Part shown: one piece after another, positions 1 through 5,103 of the stretch
Position numbering within the stretch: position 1 is the first letter of the stretch
Layout: every line of letters begins with the position of its first letter
Assembly: GCA_024640385.1 (NCBI GenBank)
Contig: JAHEFC010000275.1
Coordinates: forward strand, 1 to 5,758
Length of the DNA: 5,758 bases
DNA from: Sphingobacteriales bacterium
GTDB lineage: Bacteria > Bacteroidota > Bacteroidia > Chitinophagales > Chitinophagaceae
Reading direction: 5' to 3'
The notes under the pieces: model-generated
What the model saw: only the letters and a program-made list of their open reading frames with translations
The model's database searches: none
What the model was told of the DNA's origin: nothing
Position numbers and translations under genes: made by a program

Positions 1-87
1 AATAGGAAGATGATCTGGTTTATTTGATTTTCTTTGTAATGGAATTTAGTTGCTGTTCAAAAATGCAATCAAAAAACTGGACTAAAT

Positions 88-489
88 ATGAATTACTTAA
101 ATCGTATTTTAGGAATCATTTTCATATCTACATTTTTACTTGCCATGAATATTCCAATTCATAAAAGCGAGTCCGAAAATTCAAATGCAGGCAGATACCT
201 GAGGGTTTCTATTGCACGTTGGGATATTAATCTTTATACCAAAGACGCCGAAAACATTTTTCATCAAATTGAGACGGATGGTGTTGCCGTGTTTAAAGCA
301 CAACCAGGATTTATTCGCTACCGCCTTATGCGTGCAGACAGTACCACCACTATTGCGGTGGCAGAATGGGAATCTGAAAAGCTTGGCCTGGCAGGTGCAG
401 AAAACTATCGGGCATGGATGAGGAATGTTGGGATTATGAATCACATTAAGCTGGAAACTTACACAGGTGATATTGTTGCCGGATCCTGA
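88..489 (+). CDS. Exported small protein with ABM-like (dimeric alpha/beta barrel) domain
   Basis: This is a complete 133-residue ORF. Residues about 7-23 (ILGIIFISTFLLAMNIP) form a hydrophobic segment after a short start containing Arg6, so it is a signal peptide or an N-terminal anchor; no lipobox cysteine is present. The remaining ~100 residues resemble the antibiotic biosynthesis monooxygenase (ABM) superfamily: a first strand at about 37-45, a helix at about 52-70, the characteristic QPGF turn at 72-75, a strand (IRYRLMRA) at 76-83, a second strand ending in AVAEWES at 90-96, and a helix around YRAWM at 107-111. Such proteins are ferredoxin-like dimers, some being cofactor-free oxygenases or haem-degrading enzymes and many without known activity. 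Most are cytoplasmic, so export is unusual. The fold is inferred from motif pattern alone and no substrate can be named. The start at 88 is the only in-frame ATG before the signal sequence; no Shine-Dalgarno is seen. It stands alone, 159 bp before the next gene. Confidence 0.72.
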   Translation: MNYLNRILGIIFISTFLLAMNIPIHKSESENSNAGRYLRVSIARWDINLYTKDAENIFHQIETDGVAVFKAQPGFIRYRLMRADSTTTIAVAEWESEKLGLAGAENYRAWMRNVGIMNHIKLETYTGDIVAGS

Positions 490-648
490 AGTTAACCGGA
501 TGCCAGTCATTTTATGCTATTGTTGGTCTTCATCTTTGTGAATTGACCCTGTCATTCTGCCATTTAAAGGCTATCTTAACTCCGTCATGAAATCTCCAAT
601 CCCAAAACCGGGCATTACGACGATGTATGACACTATAACCATGATTAT

Positions 649-2139
649 ATGAGATTTAGAATGATAGCCCTGGCCTTATTGCAGGTCATTTTTGTTGTTA
701 CCTCTATATGCGCCCAATCCGCAACTCTCGAATTCGATATTGTACTTTCCGGCGGGCGCGTCATTGACCCGGAAACTAAACTCGATGCCATTAGAAACGT
801 GGGCATCAGCCAGAACAGGATTGCGGAAATATCATCTGAGCCGCTCAGGGGTAAGCAAGTGATCAATGTGGCTGGATTAGTGGTGGCTCCCGGATTCATC
901 GATCTCCATGTACATGGACGTTCAAATAAAGAACAGGAATACCAGTTGCATGATGGACTCACAACAGCCCTGGAACTGGAGTGGGGGATCGAGAATCTGA
1001 AAGAATGGTATGCATCCAGGCAGTCAAAAGCTTTGATCAATTATGGCGCCAGTGTCTGTTGGCCTTATGAAAGATTCAAGGCGATCAATACGGACGGGAA
1101 GATCGTAAAGGACATGAAGGAGACATCCATGAAAGGAGAGGCCACCCTGGCGGGGATGCAAGACAGGATCCAACATACTTACACGATGGATATTCTGCCC
1201 GTGCAGATGAACACTACTTTGGAGAACATCAAACAGTCGTTGGCAGAAGGCGGGATCGGTATCGGCGTTCCCATTGGTTATCTGCCGAAAACAAAACCGG
1301 AGGAAATGTATGAGGTGTTCAAACTGGCGGGCGAAATGAATGCGCTGGTGTATACCCATGTGCGGCAGCCGGATATCATTTCAATTCAGGAAGTGATCAA
1401 CAATGCCGTGCTGACCAAAGCGCCATTACATATCGTGCATATCAACAGCATGTCGTTGGGCCATATCCAAATGGCTATTGATATGGTGAACCTGGCAAGA
1501 AAAAACAAATTCGATATAGCAACAGAGCTGTACCCTTATACTGCAGGCTCCACGCGAATTCAAAGTGCGATGTTCGACGATGGCTGGCAACAAAGGCTTG
1601 GAATTGATTATAAAGACCTTCAGTGGGTAGCCACGGGTGAGCGGCTCACAAAGGAGAGTTTTGAAAGATATAGAAAGGAAGGCGGTGTTGTGATCTTACA
1701 CGTGATGAAACCCGAATGGATCAATACGGGCATCGCTGCGCCGTACGTTATGATTGCATCCGATGGGATGCCATACGCGCCCCTGGCCCATCCCCGTACT
1801 TCAGGCACATTTTCCAGGGTTTTGGGCAAGTATGTGCGGGAGGAAAAGCTGATCGATCTGAACACTGCTATCGAAAAAATGACCATTCTTCCTGCGAAGA
1901 GACTAGAGGGAATTGCACCCATGATGCGTTTCAAGGGCAGGATACAAGTGGGGGCCGATGCAGATATCACTGTTTTTAATCCCAATACCGTGATAGATAA
2001 ATCAAGTTTTGACAAAGGACTGGCATTTTCAGCGGGTGTTGAATATGTGATCGTTAACGGAGTTCTTGCCCTGAAAAATGGAAAAACAGTGAGCAATATT
2101 TTTCCGGGGCAGCCAATTTTCGGGAAATTTAAAAAGTAG
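649..2139 (+). CDS. Exported amidohydrolase, D-aminoacylase / N-acyl-D-amino-acid deacylase-like
   Basis: This 496-residue protein has a signal peptide at residues 1-23 (hydrophobic core 6-20, ending CAQ) and so probably acts in the periplasm or outside. The amidohydrolase-superfamily layout is complete. A small beta-sandwich start (VLSGGRVIDPET, 32-43) leads to the metal-binding HxH in PGFIDLHVHG (H87, H89). Further candidate metal ligands are H237 (YTHVRQ) and H264 (LHIVHINS), and the catalytic Asp is D372 (IASDGMPY). HPRTSGTFSRVLGKYVRE at about 382-399 is typical of D-aminoacylases, and GADADITVFNP near the C-terminus closes the sandwich. Family members hydrolyse N-acyl-D-amino acids or related amides. 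The place where classical D-aminoacylase has a ligand Cys (GNCG) reads ELEWG here (109-113), so E109 or E111 may take that role and substrate preference may differ. A start at M5 (661) is possible; 649 gives the better signal peptide. The serine hydrolase gene follows after 81 bp, possibly in the same operon. The exact substrate is unknown. Confidence 0.88.
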   Translation: MRFRMIALALLQVIFVVTSICAQSATLEFDIVLSGGRVIDPETKLDAIRNVGISQNRIAEISSEPLRGKQVINVAGLVVAPGFIDLHVHGRSNKEQEYQLHDGLTTALELEWGIENLKEWYASRQSKALINYGASVCWPYERFKAINTDGKIVKDMKETSMKGEATLAGMQDRIQHTYTMDILPVQMNTTLENIKQSLAEGGIGIGVPIGYLPKTKPEEMYEVFKLAGEMNALVYTHVRQPDIISIQEVINNAVLTKAPLHIVHINSMSLGHIQMAIDMVNLARKNKFDIATELYPYTAGSTRIQSAMFDDGWQQRLGIDYKDLQWVATGERLTKESFERYRKEGGVVILHVMKPEWINTGIAAPYVMIASDGMPYAPLAHPRTSGTFSRVLGKYVREEKLIDLNTAIEKMTILPAKRLEGIAPMMRFKGRIQVGADADITVFNPNTVIDKSSFDKGLAFSAGVEYVIVNGVLALKNGKTVSNIFPGQPIFGKFKK

Positions 2140-2179
2140 AATTTTGATATTCAAAGTTCTCTCAAATGTTTCTGTTGGC

Positions 2180-2207
2180 GGCACAATAGGATCATGATAA
2201 TTGTGCC
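2180..2207 (+). promoter_or_regulatory. Inverted repeat before the serine hydrolase start
   Basis: Arms GGCACAAT (2180-2187) and ATTGTGCC (2200-2207) are exactly complementary over 8 bp. The 12-nt loop itself contains the palindrome ATCATGAT (2191-2198). The repeat ends 13 nt before the ATG at 2221. It could be an RNA hairpin in the leader, a regulator binding site, or a weak terminator/processing site between the two hydrolase genes. No T-run follows (TTAAATTACA), so I do not call it an intrinsic terminator. The pairing is seen directly; the role is unknown. Confidence 0.4.
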
Positions 2208-2220
2208 TTAAATTACAGTT

Positions 2221-3807
2221 ATGAGAAACTTAATGCAAGTGGTAAGCAAAATGCTTTTATTGGCAACCCTGGTTTGTTTGTGTTTTACCTACAATTATGC
2301 GCAGACCAAAAATGAAAATTCAAGCAACACACTTCCTTTAAGTACTCCGGAGGCAGAGGGTGTGTCTTCTGCAGGTATTATTAATTTTCTCGATGCTGTT
2401 GAGAAAGGCAAGAATGAACTTCACAGTTTTGTTATCCTTCGTCATGGGAAAATCATTTCAAAGGGATGGTGGGGGCCCTATAGGAAAGATCTAAAGCACG
2501 TAATGTTTTCAGTCAGCAAGAGTTTTACTTCTGTAGGAGTCGGTTTGGCGATTGCCGAAAATAAACTCAGGTTGACCGACAAGGTGGTTACATTTTTCCC
2601 GAATTCACTTCCGGATACGCTCAGCACCTACATGAAGGAAATGACAGTGCAAGATCTTCTCAAAATGTCAACCGGAATGAATACGGATCCGCTCTTTAAT
2701 GCCAGAGGTTCCAGCGATTGGCCTAAAGCATTTATATCGGCACCAGTGGAAAATAAGCCTGGTTCTGTTTTTAAATACAATAACATGGCCACATTTATGT
2801 TGTCGGCAATCGTTCAAAAAGCTACCGGGGAAAAGTTGGCGGACTATTTGAAACCAAGGTTATTTGGCCCCCTGGGTATTGAGAACTTTACCTGGGATGA
2901 AGCTCCCGGAGGCTTTACGTTTGGTGCAATAGGGTTAAAACTTCAATCAGAAGATATGGCCAAATTTGGCCAAATGTTATTGCAAAAAGGCAAATGGAAC
3001 GGCAGGCAAATTGTTCCTCAATCCTGGGTGGAGGAAGCAACGGCTGTTCAGATCGCGAGCAATGCTCCCGAGAATAAGGCACCCCGGGATTTGAACGACT
3101 GGGAACAGGGTTATGGCTATCAATTTTGGAGGGGCCGAAATAATACGTACAGAGCCGATGGTTTGGGCGGGCAGTTTATCATCCAGTTCCCGGAGAAAGA
3201 TGCTGTTGTTGTATTGACTTCTGCGGCAACCAACACGCAAGAAGAATTAGACATGGTTTGGGATCATCTTCTTCCTGCCATGCGGGATAAACCGCTGCCT
3301 GTTAATAAAAAGGCTTCAGATGAACTGGCAAAGAAGATAGCTGCCCTATCAGTTTCAAAGCCGTCATCCGCGGGTCCTTCTGCATTAATGAAAAGTATTT
3401 CGGGTAAGAGAATTGAAGTTGCAGAAAACGAAGCAGGAGTTAAGGCATTAATCATATCTTTTAAAAATGATGAAGTACAGCTAGAGGTTGAGCGCGGCAA
3501 TGAAAAGTTTGATATCAAAGCGGGCCTGGGAAATTGGCAGTTTGGGCAAGCTGGTTTGAACACATTTGTGGGTCCAGCCAGGCCGAGACAAGGCCTTCCC
3601 ATTCAAGTGGCGTCAAAATACACCTGGACTGACGCAACTACGCTTGAATTGACTTCTCGATTCGTTGAAGAGAGCATCCGGAGTGAAGCCTGGATCCTGC
3701 GCTTTGAGGCAAATGGCAACGAGATCAAAGTTCATATAGAGACGAAGATCTTTGTAGAATTTATGGGCATACAGTCCCGAAAGCTTGAAGGGAAAATTGT
3801 TGATTAG
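2221..3807 (+). CDS. Exported serine hydrolase, class C beta-lactamase / DD-peptidase fold, with C-terminal extension
   Basis: This 528-residue protein has a signal peptide at about 1-28 (hydrophobic core MLLLATLVCLCF, ending NYAQ). Cys19 and Cys21 do not sit in a proper lipobox, so it is predicted to be soluble in the periplasm or secreted. The beta-lactamase-family domain (about 40-350) shows the nucleophile motif SxxK at S97-V-S-K100 within MFSVSKSFTS, the second motif YxN at Y186-N-N188 within KYNNMAT, and a third-motif region DGLGGQ at 313-318 where classical enzymes carry KTG or HxG. VQDLLKMSTGM (143-153) is also typical. The family includes esterases, D-aminopeptidases, DD-peptidases and true class C beta-lactamases; the altered third motif argues against a dedicated resistance beta-lactamase. 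Residues about 360-528 form an extra, mainly beta-rich domain I cannot name. The gene follows the D-aminoacylase-like gene on the same strand, which suggests a shared role with D-configured substrates (inference). Its TAG stop overlaps the toxin gene's stop by 4 nt. Confidence 0.87.
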   Translation: MRNLMQVVSKMLLLATLVCLCFTYNYAQTKNENSSNTLPLSTPEAEGVSSAGIINFLDAVEKGKNELHSFVILRHGKIISKGWWGPYRKDLKHVMFSVSKSFTSVGVGLAIAENKLRLTDKVVTFFPNSLPDTLSTYMKEMTVQDLLKMSTGMNTDPLFNARGSSDWPKAFISAPVENKPGSVFKYNNMATFMLSAIVQKATGEKLADYLKPRLFGPLGIENFTWDEAPGGFTFGAIGLKLQSEDMAKFGQMLLQKGKWNGRQIVPQSWVEEATAVQIASNAPENKAPRDLNDWEQGYGYQFWRGRNNTYRADGLGGQFIIQFPEKDAVVVLTSAATNTQEELDMVWDHLLPAMRDKPLPVNKKASDELAKKIAALSVSKPSSAGPSALMKSISGKRIEVAENEAGVKALIISFKNDEVQLEVERGNEKFDIKAGLGNWQFGQAGLNTFVGPARPRQGLPIQVASKYTWTDATTLELTSRFVEESIRSEAWILRFEANGNEIKVHIETKIFVEFMGIQSRKLEGKIVD

Positions 3808-4268
3808 TTCTTTTTTAGTCTTTGATCAACTTCAAGAAGTTCAACACTTGTTATACGTAAGTAGTTATTATATCCGGCAAATTGAGGATTCAGGATGATA
3901 TTATATTGATTTGGCATAACAGCCGACCTTACTTTTAAGCTTATAAATTTGTTTTTACTCAGAACCCGGTCACCGATTTCTTGCAGTCCAATGTTTTCCG
4001 GATGTCGCCAGTTGGGTGGGAGGTCGGCATCGGGGAAATTGAAAATCGGAGCGCGATCATCTATTTCTATCGTCATGACGAACATGTTTGGCGGCAACTC
4101 TGATTCGTCAATATGAACAAGAGTTTCTAAAAGCGCGAGTGAGGGATTCTCGCTTGTATATACCGCGTAGGTACCAGGGTTGTTCCATCTTCCCCCTACA
4201 TTAAAGGCCTCTGTTCCGGAAAGATCAGTTTTCCTTTTTTTGAGTTTCACGATCCTGTATACGATCAT
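3804..4268 (-). CDS. RES-domain toxin of a type II toxin-antitoxin system (MbcT/ParT family)
   Basis: This 154-residue protein is a full-length RES domain. The family hallmarks are present: an N-terminal YRI (4-6), the GGRWN box (25-29, Arg27), VYTSENPSLALLETLVH (36-52) with Tyr37 and Glu48, and the C-terminal VRSAVMP...NIILNP block (113-128) with Ser115. These match the Arg, Tyr, Glu and Ser positions for which the family is named or which are needed for activity. Characterised members attack NAD+ (NAD+ phosphorylase or hydrolase, as in mycobacterial MbcT) or transfer ADP-ribose to a host protein (ParT on phosphoribosyl pyrophosphate synthetase); which applies here cannot be read from sequence. 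It lies 9 nt downstream of the Xre antitoxin on the same strand, the usual antitoxin-toxin order, so the two are surely co-transcribed. The ATG at 4268 is the first in-frame start, with no Shine-Dalgarno, and lies in a small inverted repeat. All key residues are intact, so the toxin is probably functional. Confidence 0.93.
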   Translation of the reverse strand: MIVYRIVKLKKRKTDLSGTEAFNVGGRWNNPGTYAVYTSENPSLALLETLVHIDESELPPNMFVMTIEIDDRAPIFNFPDADLPPNWRHPENIGLQEIGDRVLSKNKFISLKVRSAVMPNQYNIILNPQFAGYNNYLRITSVELLEVDQRLKKN

Positions 4269-4278
4269 GGCTCATGAT
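4264..4278 (-). promoter_or_regulatory. Small inverted repeat over the toxin start codon
   Basis: On the minus-strand mRNA the junction reads AUCAUG-AGC-CAUGAU: 6-bp complementary arms (4278-4273 and 4269-4264) around a 3-nt loop. The toxin AUG (4268-4266) lies within the 3' arm, and the final A of the antitoxin UAA stop begins just before or inside the 5' arm. Ribosomes finishing the antitoxin would open this stem, which fits translational coupling of toxin to antitoxin. The stem is short and A/U-rich, so its effect is uncertain. Confidence 0.35.
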
Positions 4279-4799
4279 TAGGTGTGGATACCTTCTTCAA
4301 GCCTGGTCAAAACTGCGTTCACCATCTTGATCCCTGTAGGTGTATTCAGCAGTTCCATGGGCTTCTTGTTTTCCAGGGCCCGATTCTCTTTGTTGAGCCA
4401 GCGGTTCAGTTTGTGCTGATCTTCAAAAACAGCAAGACCGTAGGCAAACGTGTTGGCTATTTCAATAGACAACGAAGAAGCAAGACTATCCAGAAGATCT
4501 GTTTTTCGTTTTCGTCCCAGGGTTTTGTAAGTGACATTCAACAGGGTGGCCATATCCTTCATGGGGATCTCCATAATCTCTGCAAGGTTAACTATGGATT
4601 GCTTGGTAATGCCTTTGCTGCCGGCATCTAAAAAATCAAAACCCGAGAAAGGTTGGTTGGGCATAAACTCCTTGCCTCCGAGGATGGCCCAGCTTATCAG
4701 ATAAGGAGAGGCCCCTTCCCGGACAAAGGTTGCTAGTTGCTCCTCAGGATAATTACCCGATTTCGGTTTTTTCCTTTTTGCTGTTACCATAAAGGACAT
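4278..4799 (-). CDS. Xre/MbcA/ParS-family antitoxin of the RES-Xre system
   Basis: This 173-residue protein has a basic start (KRKKPK at 8-13), a middle helix-turn-helix-like region at about 64-100 (KQSIVNLAEIMEIPMKDMATLL then YKTLGRKRK), and a C-terminal MbcA/ParS/DUF2384 toxin-binding domain at about 115-173. The latter carries the characteristic LNRWLNKENRALENKKPMELL block (131-151) followed by TPTGIKMVNAVLTRLEEG. In characterised RES-Xre pairs the antitoxin binds the toxin, blocks its active site and represses its own operon through the HTH. It is the first gene of the two-gene operon, with the toxin 9 nt downstream. The start at 4799 gives MSFMVTAK; Met4 (4790) is an equally plausible start because the candidate promoter lies only a few bases upstream of 4799. 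It is somewhat longer than many family members because of an N-terminal extension of about 60 residues before the HTH. It is divergent from rpoC across 304 bp. Confidence 0.92.
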   Translation of the reverse strand: MSFMVTAKRKKPKSGNYPEEQLATFVREGASPYLISWAILGGKEFMPNQPFSGFDFLDAGSKGITKQSIVNLAEIMEIPMKDMATLLNVTYKTLGRKRKTDLLDSLASSLSIEIANTFAYGLAVFEDQHKLNRWLNKENRALENKKPMELLNTPTGIKMVNAVLTRLEEGIHT

Positions 4800-4805
4800 T
4801 TTACT

Positions 4806-4836
4806 CTAAGTTACAGGAAAAATGTCTATTATCCAA
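4806..4836 (-). promoter_or_regulatory. Candidate promoter of the antitoxin-toxin operon
   Basis: Read on the minus strand, TTGG (4836-4833), a 19-nt spacer and TAACTTAG (4813-4806) match the Bacteroidota housekeeping pattern TTG, 19-21 nt, TAnnTTTG, with one mismatch in the -7 box. Only AGTAAA separates the -7 box from the ATG at 4799. Transcription would thus start at or next to the start codon, giving a leaderless mRNA or translation from Met4. Confidence 0.5.
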
Positions 4837-4846
4837 GTTGACTGAT

Positions 4847-4862
4847 GGTGTTTTGAAACACC
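4847..4862. promoter_or_regulatory. 16-bp palindrome, candidate antitoxin operator
   Basis: GGTGTTT-TG-AAACACC is a perfect 7-bp inverted repeat with a 2-bp centre. It lies about 10 bp upstream of the -33 element of the candidate antitoxin promoter. RES-Xre complexes are known to autoregulate by binding palindromes at their promoter, so this is the natural operator candidate, although binding is inferred. As RNA the 2-nt loop would be too tight, which favours a DNA site over a hairpin. Confidence 0.45.
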
Positions 4863-4923
4863 CCCATTCCCCACAGGGCATTCCACCACATTTTTTACAC
4901 ATTTATCACACTCCCCACATTCA
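4856..4923. other. Strand-biased C/A/T-rich, nearly G-free intergenic tract
   Basis: Over 68 nt the plus strand contains G only at 4876-4878 (GGG), and the 45 nt from 4879 to 4923 contain none. The tract has loosely repeated CCCCACA / CCACCACA / TATCACA units (CCCCACA at 4869-4875 and again at 4913-4919). It lies between the divergent antitoxin and rpoC promoters and codes for nothing visible. It may be a binding region, a DNA-bending spacer, or simple compositional drift. Confidence 0.4.
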
Positions 4924-4951
4924 GAAATTTTGGCCTAAGCCAAAATTTCTG
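4922..4951. repeat. Perfect 13-bp inverted repeat inside the rpoC promoter
   Basis: Arms CAGAAATTTTGGC (4922-4934) and GCCAAAATTTCTG (4939-4951) are exactly complementary, with a 4-nt centre CTAA. The left arm contains the -33 TTTTGG and the right arm ends at the base before the -7 TACCTTCG, so the repeat fills the promoter spacer. No T-run follows on either strand, which argues against a terminator. An operator for a dimeric regulator, or a dispersed palindromic element that brought in a promoter, would fit. The repeat is seen directly; its role is inferred. Confidence 0.7.
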
Positions 4952-4959
4952 TACCTTCG
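4928..4959 (+). promoter_or_regulatory. Candidate rpoC promoter (Bacteroidota type)
   Basis: TTTTGG (4928-4933), a spacer of 18 nt and TACCTTCG (4952-4959) closely match the Bacteroidota sigma-factor consensus TTTG, 19-21 nt, TAnnTTTG; counted from the end of TTG the spacing is 19. Transcription would start near 4965, giving an rpoC leader of about 140 nt. This would let rpoC be transcribed without rpoB read-through. Confidence 0.65.
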
Positions 4960-5103
4960 CCCTCCTTAATTTAGGAATGCTGGCATTTTCCCGGGTAAAT
5001 ACACATATAACTCATTGATTATCAATTGCTGACTCTGAAAACAGAGCGGTGGGGGATTTTTTGCATTTCAGTTAAGTTAACCGGTTAAACTTAGTAAAAT
5101 ATT
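4960..5103 (+). promoter_or_regulatory. rpoC leader region with uORF, hairpin, T-run and start-proximal palindrome
   Basis: Downstream of the candidate promoter lie several elements. (1) A 13-codon ORF runs from the ATG at 4977 to the TGA at 5016-5018 (MLAFSRVNTHITH). (2) A small hairpin CTCTG-AAAA-CAGAG at 5033-5046 is followed by CGGTGGGGGA and a six-T run at 5057-5062, vaguely attenuator-like but with the stem 10 nt away from the T-run. (3) The perfect palindrome TTAACCGGTTAA at 5077-5088 extends with one bulged base to a stem of about nine pairs (5072-5094), ending 9 nt before the rpoC ATG. Together they could control read-through or translation initiation, but none is a recognised riboswitch or the known L10/L12 leader type. 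Confidence 0.4.

Noticed and set aside
21..36. Promoter for the ABM-like gene (TTTCTTTG at 29-36)
   Set aside because: It resembles a -7 box with one mismatch but has no TTG at the right distance upstream.
489..499. AAGTTAACCGG shared exactly with 5074-5084 before rpoC
   Set aside because: Eleven matching bases in a region with no promoter or palindrome (the second half, GGTTAA, is missing) are probably coincidence.
531..538. Promoter for the amidohydrolase gene (CATCTTTG)
   Set aside because: It is one mismatch from the -7 consensus, but no good -33 element lies 19-21 nt upstream; too weak to list.
649..720. Lipoprotein signal at Cys21 of the amidohydrolase
   Set aside because: The residues before the Cys are T-S-I; a lipobox needs G, A or S directly before it. 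A normal signal peptide ending ...CAQ fits better.
645..1359. Open frames on the minus strand (645-1040, 1024-1359)
   Set aside because: They are antisense to the amidohydrolase, whose motifs are intact throughout.
1620..2096. Minus-strand frame and a plus-strand frame at 1716-1979
   Set aside because: Both overlap the conserved catalytic Asp region of the amidohydrolase in other frames and show no domain.
2221..3807. Antibiotic-resistance beta-lactamase
   Set aside because: The fold and SxxK/YxN motifs are shared by esterases and peptidases. The third motif is not KTG and there is a long extra domain, so resistance is not supported.
4284..4631. 115-codon plus-strand frame
   Set aside because: It is antisense to the antitoxin gene, including its conserved toxin-binding domain.
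4922..4951. Bidirectional intrinsic terminator
   Set aside because: The stem is strong, but no T-run follows on either strand and no gene on either side is transcribed towards it.
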